The position numbers were made by a program, and so were the translations under genes. Shown piece after piece: positions 7,334 through 14,238 of a stretch of 15,198 bases of DNA; position 1 is the first letter of the stretch, and every line of letters begins with the position of its first letter. The notes below the pieces were generated by a model, which was not told the origin of the DNA, ran no database searches, and was given only the letters and a program-made list of their open reading frames with translations. The stretch spans positions 1-15,198 of the forward strand of contig CAZFER010000105.1 of NCBI GenBank assembly GCA_964517495.1, in the 5' to 3' direction. The stretch is from CAZFER01 sp964517495. GTDB taxonomy: Bacteria; Hinthialibacterota; Hinthialibacteria; Hinthialibacterales; Hinthialibacteraceae.

Positions 7334-9025
7334 ATGGAAAAGAATAATTCCCCGACAAAGACGGGACCGCCAACCAACCATCCCCATAATAGGGGATCAA
7401 CGGGTTGGTTTATCGCATGGCTCATTATCATAATGGTCATTGGATTTGCAGGTACCGGGTATTACCTTGATACCCGTTTGAATTCACTTGAACAGAAAGT
7501 ACTCACTCAAACGGTTAAAGTATCCGGGCAAACCGAAGTAACCCTCGATAAACTGAAAGAGGCGCGTCAGGATATTTTGGCTAATCGGGCGGAATCCGCT
7601 GAGTTTGCCAAGCAATTTTCCACCACTTTGCACGAACTTTCAACGCTGCTTTCATCGACGGTGGCATCATTCTCTGAACAGACCTCAAAATTGGCGCTTG
7701 CCATAGAACAGAAAGAAGAATCCAGTGTAGAATATATCAAGAAAGCACTGGAACAATATTCAAAAGAAGCCAATGCCCAATCGAACGAAGTGCTGATCGC
7801 CGTTAATGCTCTGGCGGATGCCATCAAAACCACCCAGCAAGCGGCGCTTGATGCGAAATCACAAAGTCAAAGCAATTCCGAGCAACTGGTTGCCATGTAT
7901 GACCAGTTGCAAAGCATGAATACCACCCTCTCAAGTGGATTTACCACGCTGACCGATCTGTCCAAACAGATCAATGTCACATTAAACCAACGCTTTGATC
8001 AACAATCCAAGAGCCTGGCCAATCAAATCACCGCACTGCAGGAAGCCTCAAATCAAAGTTTGATTTCGGTGCGGGATAAGATGATTGCTCTGGCGAATGA
8101 AAATCAAAGCAAATTGCATAAATCAATCGATAACCAAACGGAAACCCTGACTGGATCGCTTGAAACTGTTAAAGGTGACCTGGTTAAACAAACCAAGAAC
8201 GTAAGCCAAACCCTCACGGATCTGAATGGTCGTGTGGATAATGTTGGATCAAAAGTGGATATCGGATTTGCTGCGTCTACTGACTCAGCGGAAACCATTC
8301 GCTCCGATATCGCCGAAATGAACTATAATCTGACAGGACGAACTGAAGACCTTCTGCTTGAAATCGCGGATACCGGAAAACGCCGCTCAGCAAAAACAGA
8401 AGAACTTTCCAGTAATCTGGAAGAACGAATCAAGAATGTCGAAACAAGCGTAAACGTTGTTAAAGAAGGGATTAACGAAAATAAATCCCTGCTTGCCACC
8501 GCCAATGGTTTGCTGAAAGAAACGCAAACCACCTCCGTCAACTTGAACGATCAGTTAAAGACGTTTTCCAAAGATGCCTTAAGCAACATTGTGGATGTCA
8601 ATCAAGACATCGCTTCATTAGCGAAACGTCTTGATGAATTTGCTCAACAGTCTGCCAACGCATCTCCTGAGTCATTAACCAAGCATACTCAGTCGGAAAT
8701 GCTTCAGCTGGTGCAAGACCTCAAAGGTTTGATGGAAAACATGGTATCGGTGCGAGATTCAGTGGCGGGTTATGTTGATACTGTAAAAACCAAAGCCACA
8801 GAATTGACTTCCAATCCAAAATCCACCGATGCAAAGGATGCCTTCCAAAAAGCCCTGGATAATCTCAATCAATCCATTCAATCCACGCAGGGCCAGGTTG
8901 ATACAATCAGAAAGCAACTGACTGGTTTAACCACTAAATTCAAAACAGATGAAACCCCTGAATCAGTCAGTCAGGCATCCACTGGTGAGCCTATTGGCAT
9001 GTTAACAAATCCTGAGGAGGAGTAG
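7334..9025 (+). CDS. Membrane-anchored long coiled-coil protein of unknown function
   Basis: A 563-residue protein with a short proline-rich cytoplasmic tail (1-24), one membrane helix (25-44, WFIAWLIIIMVIGFAGTGYY) and then about 480 residues of heptad-like, Ser/Thr/Gln/Asn-rich sequence. The C-terminus is unstructured and acidic. The periodic polar-hydrophobic pattern resembles the rod of a methyl-accepting chemotaxis protein, but there is no conserved signalling tip and no HAMP domain. It is most likely a long rod projecting across the periplasm, acting as a spacer or tether. The topology (N-in, one pass) is inferred from the missing signal peptide cleavage site and the tail. The start at 7334 follows TAGGAGGAAAGAAGG, an excellent ribosome site. 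It appears to be in a unit with the broken small ORF 12 bases upstream and ends in the terminator at 9064. Confidence 0.75.
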   Translation: MEKNNSPTKTGPPTNHPHNRGSTGWFIAWLIIIMVIGFAGTGYYLDTRLNSLEQKVLTQTVKVSGQTEVTLDKLKEARQDILANRAESAEFAKQFSTTLHELSTLLSSTVASFSEQTSKLALAIEQKEESSVEYIKKALEQYSKEANAQSNEVLIAVNALADAIKTTQQAALDAKSQSQSNSEQLVAMYDQLQSMNTTLSSGFTTLTDLSKQINVTLNQRFDQQSKSLANQITALQEASNQSLISVRDKMIALANENQSKLHKSIDNQTETLTGSLETVKGDLVKQTKNVSQTLTDLNGRVDNVGSKVDIGFAASTDSAETIRSDIAEMNYNLTGRTEDLLLEIADTGKRRSAKTEELSSNLEERIKNVETSVNVVKEGINENKSLLATANGLLKETQTTSVNLNDQLKTFSKDALSNIVDVNQDIASLAKRLDEFAQQSANASPESLTKHTQSEMLQLVQDLKGLMENMVSVRDSVAGYVDTVKTKATELTSNPKSTDAKDAFQKALDNLNQSIQSTQGQVDTIRKQLTGLTTKFKTDETPESVSQASTGEPIGMLTNPEEE

Positions 9026-9028
9026 CCT

Positions 9029-9101
9029 TGATTCCCCCTTTTCCGTTGCTGATTACTGATCTAGGCCGGTCGATTCGACCGGCCTTTTTGTTTAGTGGAT
9101 A
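9029..9101 (+). repeat. Direct repeat, copy 1 (terminator region)
   Basis: The sequence from TGATTCCCCC through GCTGATTACTGATC, the terminator stem and TTTTTGTTTAG to GTGGATA recurs at 9886-9957 in degraded form. Copy 1 has a perfect stem and follows directly on the coiled-coil gene, so it is likely the original. Confidence 0.8.
9064..9090 (+). terminator. Rho-independent terminator of the coiled-coil gene
   Basis: GGCCGGTCG (9064-9072) and CGACCGGCC (9076-9084) form a perfect nine-pair G/C-rich stem with a three-base loop, followed by TTTTTG. It begins 39 bases after the stop codon. Confidence 0.93.
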
Positions 9102-9127
9102 GATCAAAAAATCACTAATATTTGTTA

Positions 9128-9329
9128 TCATAGAGAATTTTTGACGACGAGGGGCTTTAGTATATCCAACATCATTGGAAGATATTCTGTAACTGTTTTC
9201 CATACTATTTTAACGTTTATATCAAAATACTCGTGAATCAACCTGTTCCTCATATTTCTGTGATAATGCAATGGCTTCTTCTGCTGCATCTACCATGTGC
9301 TTTATACGGATAAGATCACTTTTTTTCAT
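9128..9329 (-). pseudogene. HepT-like (DUF86) HEPN toxin, internally deleted and frameshifted
   Basis: The start at 9329 overlaps the end of the nucleotidyltransferase gene by 14 bases, as is usual for this pair. The first frame reads MKKSDLIRIKHMVDAAEEAI, the typical DUF86 N-terminus, but ends at TGA (9222-9224) after 35 codons. From 9253 a different frame reads MRNRLIHEYFDINVKIVWKT and on to a TGA at 9128-9130. This is the DUF86 C-terminus with the HEPN ribonuclease motif RX4H (R-N-R-L-I-H). The middle helices, about 35-40 residues of the usual 110 or so, are missing. The toxin is therefore dead in this sequence. In complete systems HepT is an RNase or RNA-binding toxin that MntA neutralises by adenylylating it. 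Confidence 0.85.
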
Positions 9330-9639
9330 AAAGAATCTCAGCTGAATCTAATACCTCGTTACGAAAATATCGGCTTAAATCCTCTGGTGTACGAATATCC
9401 ACCGGACGGCCAAGGCGATCTTCCAGTTCTAATTCCATGCCTGATAGGGTTATCAAATTTGGTTCTTGATCCGGTTCAAATTCAACTAATAAATCGATAT
9501 CACTTTTTTCTTTAAAATCACCCCGTAACATAGAACCATATAAAGAGATTTTTTGTATATGATTTTTCTGACAAAATTTTTCCCACTCTTCATAACTGAG
9601 ATTGAGCATGATATATGCTTGAGCCCTGGAATTCATCAT
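9316..9639 (-). CDS. mntA-like: MntA-like minimal nucleotidyltransferase (antitoxin)
   Basis: A 107-residue protein with the polymerase-beta-type nucleotidyltransferase signature GSX10DXD: G35-S36, ten residues, then D47-I48-D49, in ISLYGSMLRGDFKEKSDIDL. A third acidic residue, D81 in PVDIRT, fits the catalytic triad. In HepT-MntA systems this enzyme transfers AMP to the HEPN toxin and silences it. All catalytic residues are present here even though the partner toxin has lost its middle, so it is an orphan antitoxin. The start ATG at 9639 follows GGAG by five bases. A perfect 16-base palindrome lies 18 bases upstream of the start. The whole locus is AT-rich compared with the genes around it, consistent with acquisition by transfer. 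Confidence 0.88.
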   Translation of the reverse strand: MMNSRAQAYIMLNLSYEEWEKFCQKNHIQKISLYGSMLRGDFKEKSDIDLLVEFEPDQEPNLITLSGMELELEDRLGRPVDIRTPEDLSRYFRNEVLDSAEILYEKK

Positions 9640-9657
9640 CTATTCTCCACAAGATTG

Positions 9658-9673
9658 ACAAAATAGATTTTGT
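9658..9673. promoter_or_regulatory. Palindrome upstream of the MntA-like gene, candidate operator
   Basis: ACAAAAT, a two-base centre AG, then ATTTTGT form a perfect inverted repeat. Around it lie further complementary arms, AAGATT (9651-9656) and AATCTT (9680-9685), so the element is nested. It lies just upstream of the start codon, where an autoregulatory site or a leader hairpin would be expected. A poor promoter (TTGAAC, 17 bases, TATAGG) lies upstream of it on the minus strand. Confidence 0.4.
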
Positions 9674-9885
9674 TTTTTGAATCTTCATCTTCTCCTATAT
9701 AAGTATATATGAAAGCGTTCAAAAATCTTATATAAATTCTGAAAAAATAGATGAAAACATTAATGCTATGAAGAATGTTTATCAATTCCAAACAAAGTCT
9801 CCTAAATATTTGTATACCCATTAGGGTTTCTTTTCTGGTTCGTATCAAAAGAGACGTTTGGATCAAGCTGAGCGATCACAGTTTC

Positions 9886-9957
9886 GTGATTCCCCCTTTG
9901 CTGATTAATGATCCCTGCCGCTCGTTTCGACCGGCCTTTTTGTTTGTGAGGTGGATA
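9886..9957 (+). repeat. Direct repeat, copy 2 (degraded terminator region)
   Basis: It matches copy 1 at 9029-9101 over its whole length, with a gap of about five bases near the TTTGCTGATT join and several substitutions. The right terminator arm CGACCGGCC and TTTTTGTTT are intact (9928-9945), while the left arm has become TGCCGCTCG with two mismatches. Terminator activity is probably reduced. Confidence 0.75.
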
Positions 9958-9968
9958 TACATTGAAAT

Positions 9969-9996
9969 CCTCCTATATTGACTCCAAAATAGGAGG
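9969..9996. repeat. Inverted repeat upstream of the 777-residue gene
   Basis: CCTCCTAT (9969-9976) and ATAGGAGG (9989-9996) are exact complements around a 12-base loop. There is no T-run after it on either strand. The AGGAGG in the right arm looks like a ribosome site but lies about 35 bases from the ATG at 10032, too far to serve it. Role unknown. Confidence 0.4.
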
Positions 9997-10031
9997 CTTA
10001 AAAACATTTTCATATGTGGTTATAGAGTGTA

Positions 10032-12365
10032 ATGAATGATCAGAATTGTATTCAATTTAATAAATCCGCTGTGACTTCTTATCTGGTCGTATCCTTGGTT
10101 AGCCTTGTCTATTATTTCATTCGGCTTCCTCATATCGATTTACCGGTTTGGGATGATGCCAACATCTATGATTACGGTCTGCAATTGCTGAAGGGTGAAC
10201 TAGGTGTCATTGATTTCGAATGGTCCCCTTTGCTTGTGTTTTTGACTGCTGTACTGCAATCAGCATTTATGACCAAACCGATTGTGGGTTTTTTTGTATT
10301 TCAAGGTATTGGGCATGTAATCCTTGCTGTTGGTTCGCTATGTATGATGCTATCAGTGAATCTAAGTTACACCTATGCCACCCTGAATACGATAATATGG
10401 GTGATTGTCTATCAATCTATTATGGATGTGTATCCCATACCTGTGCTTCATTTGTTTCACTTTGGCATTCCCATGCTGGTGGGTGCTTATTTTTTAAGGA
10501 ATAAACCCGTTTCGATTCCTTTCTCGCTTTTATTTCTTCTATTGGCTTATTTAACCCGAAATGAAACAATCGTTTTGTTGTTGCCTTTATGGTTTGTAGG
10601 TATGCTTCGAAGAAAACAAAACCGGCTTCATGTCATTCATTCACTTTCGTACAAAAGCTATCTTGCCGCATTTCTCATCATCACGCTCTTTGTAACGATT
10701 TTGTTCTTGCCCCAAAAACGCCCAAACAACCGGTTGAACATTGCCATCGCTCAACATTACTTTACGTATCTCTTAAAAACTCAACCCGAGACTGTCGTTG
10801 ATGAAGAGGGTCCGGAAATTAAGGCAAGGGTTTTCGAGGATAAATTTGGTGAAGAGGCTTTGTCGTGTACGTTAATAGAACTTTTTTATAGAAATTATTC
10901 TGAAATGTTCAACTATATCTTGTTTAATTTCACGCTGGTGATAGATGGCTGGGTTGTTCCGGGGAATGTATTGGTTTCCTATCTTTTTGTATTAGTATAT
11001 GGAATTGGATTTCTTTTCCTCTTTTATCGTATGATTCGAACATGGAATCTTGTTTACCTTCTATTGTTATTACCAGTTGTAATCAAATTGTTTTTGACCT
11101 TGTTGATTGTGGTTTGTTTTCATTATCTTGCTGATATTTTATTTATCTTGATATTTATAATCTGGCCTCTAAGTGGCCTGAAACGAGTTCAGTGGCTTTC
11201 GACAGGCATTTTGTTATTATGCATTATCTTGCTTTCGCCTCACGTTGTTCAAAAACACCTATCCCCTTCATCCAGAACAAATTTGGAACGTGCGCTTTTT
11301 GTTCGCGAAGCCAACCGCTATGTTGAATTGGATCAAACTGTTGTAGCTGAATACTATCCTCCCTTTTCCAGAATCTTTGCCCTTCCCCAAATCAAACGTT
11401 GCGTTTCGCTGTCATCCATTCATGTGTCAGATGACAAGCTGATCGCGCCCAATGGAGAAACATGTGATGTGCTTTTATTCAATCATCATCAGAACCCACC
11501 ATATGAAATAAGTAAATGGATATTAGGCCAATCACCAGCCATTCACGATGGAGAGCATCGCCTTTATATGGCAGACCATAAAGATGCTGCCATTGAAATT
11601 CAGAATACTCAAAAAGCATCTCCTTTGATCATAACGGATCATCATAATTCGCATGTCGATTTAAGTTGGCAGCGTGATTATGATCCTGAAACCGCCAAAA
11701 CCTTATCGCTTCGATTGGATCCTGAGGTCTTGCAGGTTGATTCAAATCAGATCGAATCCTGTGTTTTTTACATTCAACAAAACAGCAGTGGGCGATTTGA
11801 ATATTTGGGTTTAATAGAGTCATTTGACAATCTTTTGTTGAATTGGATAAGGGGTGGTAAAAATCTTCATCATAAATTTAGGGATGGTCCCCAGTTCAGA
11901 CATATCTATCGATTCCGAGCCGTGATCCAGCTTAAAGGCAAAAAGAAGCCAGAGGTAATTGAATCCAATGGACCGGTTGAATATCTTCCTTATATCACGG
12001 TATGCGATCATGAAACCGCTATTATGGATTTAAGCGGTGGGACGGATCAAGATCCTTCCCATTCCCGGGAATTATGTATCCGATGGAATTTTCAGGATTT
12101 TAACATTGATTTTAATCGAATCGGTGCAATTCATGTTTATGTGCGCCAAAACAATACCGGTGATTTCAAATTTTTAGGATTCCAGGATGATCTTACTCAA
12201 AACCACCTGCTTTGGAAAGCGGGGAACCCCTGTTTGGCTAAGGCATTTAAGGGAGGTCCACATTTTGGAAATAAATACACTTTTCGTGTTTATGTTTTGA
12301 CGAAGAGTGATTCTCCCCGAATTTATGGACCATTTGCAAATTCAGGGATGATAGAGATGCAATAA
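10032..12365 (+). CDS. Polytopic GT-C-like membrane protein with two tandem C-terminal beta-rich repeats
   Basis: A 777-residue protein in two parts. Residues about 14-405 hold some 10-11 membrane helices. After the first comes LPVWDDANIYDYG (38-50) with the acidic pair D41-D42, where GT-C glycosyltransferases of the PMT/ArnT type keep a catalytic acidic residue, and then FEWSPLLVFL. Residues about 405-525 are a soluble region. Two repeats of about 123 residues follow (530-654 and 655-777). They share a VDLS or MDLSGG start, a Y-I/V-x-Q or YVRQN strand, an F-E/K-Y/F-LG turn, an LLxW strand and F-x-x-GP-x-F-x-x-x-Y-x-FR near the end. They look like fibronectin III-type sandwiches, probably periplasmic. 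No confident enzyme family can be named; a lipid-linked sugar transferase is the best guess. The start is the first ATG in frame and has only a weak ribosome site. Confidence 0.65.
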   Translation: MNDQNCIQFNKSAVTSYLVVSLVSLVYYFIRLPHIDLPVWDDANIYDYGLQLLKGELGVIDFEWSPLLVFLTAVLQSAFMTKPIVGFFVFQGIGHVILAVGSLCMMLSVNLSYTYATLNTIIWVIVYQSIMDVYPIPVLHLFHFGIPMLVGAYFLRNKPVSIPFSLLFLLLAYLTRNETIVLLLPLWFVGMLRRKQNRLHVIHSLSYKSYLAAFLIITLFVTILFLPQKRPNNRLNIAIAQHYFTYLLKTQPETVVDEEGPEIKARVFEDKFGEEALSCTLIELFYRNYSEMFNYILFNFTLVIDGWVVPGNVLVSYLFVLVYGIGFLFLFYRMIRTWNLVYLLLLLPVVIKLFLTLLIVVCFHYLADILFILIFIIWPLSGLKRVQWLSTGILLLCIILLSPHVVQKHLSPSSRTNLERALFVREANRYVELDQTVVAEYYPPFSRIFALPQIKRCVSLSSIHVSDDKLIAPNGETCDVLLFNHHQNPPYEISKWILGQSPAIHDGEHRLYMADHKDAAIEIQNTQKASPLIITDHHNSHVDLSWQRDYDPETAKTLSLRLDPEVLQVDSNQIESCVFYIQQNSSGRFEYLGLIESFDNLLLNWIRGGKNLHHKFRDGPQFRHIYRFRAVIQLKGKKKPEVIESNGPVEYLPYITVCDHETAIMDLSGGTDQDPSHSRELCIRWNFQDFNIDFNRIGAIHVYVRQNNTGDFKFLGFQDDLTQNHLLWKAGNPCLAKAFKGGPHFGNKYTFRVYVLTKSDSPRIYGPFANSGMIEMQ

Positions 12366-12385
12366 ATTGGTTGTTCAGGTAGCGA

Positions 12386-13153
12386 TCAACCATGCAATGG
12401 TTTGGCAGTAATTAATTTCAGCACTTGTTTATCCCAGTCTTTGGTCAGGAAGTGGTAGAAGCGTTTGTTGTTTTGGCGCAAGCGGTGTAAGGTTTCCAAC
12501 AAATTGAGAATCATGGTGATGCGCCGGTATTTGCAGTTCATTTCACCAATGGTGTGGGTGGCGACGGGTTGGAAGCCGATCACCTGAGTGTGGAATTGAT
12601 AGGGGCTATGCACTTCCCCTTCGAATACATCGGTGATGTAGTGTGAATACCCCCTGCGGATGGTATCTTCAGAAGCCGCTCGCATAAGTGCTGAAGCCAC
12701 GCGGATTTTTGTGCGATATTTTGGCAATATGGCAAAGCGCCCGATTTCAGCAATTTTGTGGTTACGAATAAAGGCATCCAAATCGAGCTCATCTCTCAAC
12801 GTTTCGAAACCATATTCAGCGTAAAGATCGAGAGGGGGATCATACAAGATACGCAACACACCTGCTGGATCGTTTTCATAGTGAACCAGAAACCATGAGA
12901 CGTTATCGTTGTTCAAATCCTCGGGTGGGAAAATGGTATTTTCGTCTTGCACCCAGTTTTTCTCTGTGCAGTAAATGGCTTTTAACACTGATAATGCCGC
13001 CCGCCTATCCATTTCCCGCGTAACACGTTGAATACGAATACGATCTTTTTTTAACACGATTTCATCTCCCTCATTTATGGTTTTCGCATTTATGCTGTTG
13101 TGTTTAGGATGATATGCTTTCAAGCATGATGTTAAATATTGAATTTCCCTCAT
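12386..13153 (-). CDS. GNAT-fold N-acyltransferase (FeeM / exosortase-associated type)
   Basis: From the ATG at 13153 the product has 255 residues. The core AEIGRFAILPKYR (135-147), followed by a helix with ALMRAASEDTIRRGY and a Tyr/Phe-rich segment, resembles the acyl-CoA/acyl-ACP N-acyltransferases related to autoinducer synthases, FeeM and PEP-CTERM-associated acyltransferases, and more distantly OlsB. These join a fatty acyl chain to an amino acid or amine. The start overlaps the PlsC stop as ATGA, a typical coupled junction. A longer frame from 13213 has no ribosome site and would overlap the upstream gene by 64 bases, so I reject it. With the PlsC partner it suggests a two-step acylation giving an aminolipid or a similar product. 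The acceptor amino acid cannot be inferred. Confidence 0.65.
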   Translation of the reverse strand: MREIQYLTSCLKAYHPKHNSINAKTINEGDEIVLKKDRIRIQRVTREMDRRAALSVLKAIYCTEKNWVQDENTIFPPEDLNNDNVSWFLVHYENDPAGVLRILYDPPLDLYAEYGFETLRDELDLDAFIRNHKIAEIGRFAILPKYRTKIRVASALMRAASEDTIRRGYSHYITDVFEGEVHSPYQFHTQVIGFQPVATHTIGEMNCKYRRITMILNLLETLHRLRQNNKRFYHFLTKDWDKQVLKLITAKPLHG

Positions 13154-13929
13154 TTCGTTTTCCAATGTTTCCCACTTAATATTGAAATCTGGTTCATGAT
13201 TTCTGCATGCCATAAATGAATAATCTCTGATGGATTTGAATTAAAATCATGTGGTGGAGACATCATTTCGCCAAAATGCAATTCCATGGGCGCCCATGTG
13301 GAAATTGGCTTTTCACTTTGATGGTGTGGAAAGCGAATTCCTGCGGGTAGGATGGGGCACCCTGTCTCCAGTGATAATCGCGCAGCACCTTTAAATCCAG
13401 TTAGAAGTTGCTTAGGATTTGAATTGCGGGTGCCTTCCGGAAACAGGCCAATGGAACCACCTTGTTGTAAAGTGCGTTTGGCTAGTGGAAATCCTCGTTC
13501 TCCCTTCACCAAAATCTTTTTAAGACCATTCAAAAACCTGGGCCGGGCATCTTTTTGAGTTACTGGAATAATTTGGCCACAACGGAAGATAAATGAAACA
13601 CCGGGAACCATCAGAAAATTCCAATCAGCCAAAAAGCGAATCGGCCTTCCCTCACGGTACCAAACCAATACGATAGGGATCAGTAATGATTCCAAATAAT
13701 TGTTGTGATTCATTACCACCACGAAGGGATCTTTGGCATTGACTAGCCGATCCAAACCTTTGAAGTCTCTAAGCAAATGTTTAAACAGGAATAAAAAAGA
13801 GCGGATAACAATACGTGATCCATACCCCCCGGGTTTATGTGGAATCTTTTTTGTTATTAGAGACGGATAGGTTAGCAGGCTGCTGACTGGATTTTTTTCA
13901 TCGAAAAAGCGTTGGGAATATGACTGCAT
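13150..13929 (-). CDS. PlsC-type lysophospholipid acyltransferase, HX4E variant
   Basis: A 259-residue member of the PlsC/glycerolipid acyltransferase family, which adds an acyl chain to a hydroxyl of a lipid precursor at the inner membrane. Motif I reads N74-H75, then four residues, then E80; the usual motif is HX4D, so the catalytic aspartate position carries glutamate (codon GAA). Motif II lies around 98-123 (FLADWNF to IIPV), motif III is FPEGTR (163-168) and motif IV is CPILPAGIR (191-199). There is a hydrophobic stretch at about 40-54 and no long membrane anchor. It precedes the GNAT-type acyltransferase with a four-base ATGA overlap and shares its promoter. The ATG at 13929 is the first in frame, with a weak ribosome site. 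Confidence 0.85.
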   Translation of the reverse strand: MQSYSQRFFDEKNPVSSLLTYPSLITKKIPHKPGGYGSRIVIRSFLFLFKHLLRDFKGLDRLVNAKDPFVVVMNHNNYLESLLIPIVLVWYREGRPIRFLADWNFLMVPGVSFIFRCGQIIPVTQKDARPRFLNGLKKILVKGERGFPLAKRTLQQGGSIGLFPEGTRNSNPKQLLTGFKGAARLSLETGCPILPAGIRFPHHQSEKPISTWAPMELHFGEMMSPPHDFNSNPSEIIHLWHAEIMNQISILSGKHWKTK

Positions 13930-13980
13930 TGAGCTAAGCTCTTATAAAATCGAAAGTTGAATATATTGTGGTAATAGCCC

Positions 13981-14008
13981 GTTATATTTGTAAATTAAGG
14001 TTGATCAA
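13981..14008 (-). promoter_or_regulatory. Candidate promoter of the acyltransferase pair
   Basis: On the minus strand a -35 TTGATC (14003-14008, four of six) and a -10 TATAAC (13981-13986, five of six) are 16 bases apart. The start point would be about 45 bases before the PlsC-like ATG. The fit is moderate, in a very AT-rich region where chance matches are common. Confidence 0.35.
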
Positions 14009-14175
14009 AATATATCTCATAAATATTAATCTTGAATTACATATTTATCTTTTTCATATTAAATTGATGTTGGGTATTGGTTAGGGATTTTGCGGTGAGT
14101 CTTAACAGATAGGCTTTCCGGGATTTAATTATTAATAAACGAGAAGTCAATGAGAAGTTGGTAACACCAATATAT

Positions 14176-14205
14176 ATCCCCCCTCATCATCCGATAAGGG
14201 GGGAT
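14176..14205 (-). terminator. Hairpin downstream of the pseudopilin gene
   Basis: ATCCCCCCT (14176-14184) and AGGGGGGAT (14197-14205) form a perfect nine-pair stem with a 12-base loop. It is placed about 34 bases after the pseudopilin stop. On the minus strand it is followed by ATATATTGG, not a clean T-run, so it may be an imperfect terminator or an RNA-end stabiliser. Confidence 0.55.
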
Positions 14206-14238
14206 GATTGTATCAATTGTTACAGGTAATCTTCAGAC

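Larger units (their letters stand above)
9640..10031. other. Intergenic region between the TA remnant and the membrane gene
   Basis: AT-rich sequence containing the palindrome at 9658, the degraded terminator copy at 9886-9957 and a CCTCCTAT/ATAGGAGG hairpin at 9969-9996. The open frames in it have no family similarity that I recognise and no good start signals. I call no gene. Confidence 0.5.
13930..14238. other. AT-rich spacer between the acyltransferase pair and the pseudopilin gene
   Basis: There is no coding frame with a recognisable product. It holds a palindrome GAGCTAAGCTC (13931-13941), the candidate promoter at 13981-14008 and the hairpin at 14176-14205. Confidence 0.5.

Noticed and set aside
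7186..7440. Minus-strand frame of 84 codons across the start of the coiled-coil gene
   Set aside because: It crosses the promoter-proximal region and the opposite gene's start, has no ribosome site and resembles no family.
9640..9981. Open frames of 76 and 68 codons between the TA remnant and the membrane gene
   Set aside because: Low-complexity AT-rich translations with no ribosome site. They run across the palindrome and the degraded terminator copy.
12366..12400. TGGTTG/CAACCA inverted repeat between the two converging genes
   Set aside because: Only six pairs with a 13-base loop and no T-run; too weak to call a terminator.
13154..13213. Longer N-terminus of the GNAT acyltransferase from 13213
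   Set aside because: It has no ribosome site and a 64-base overlap with the PlsC gene; the ATGA junction at 13150-13153 is the usual coupled arrangement.
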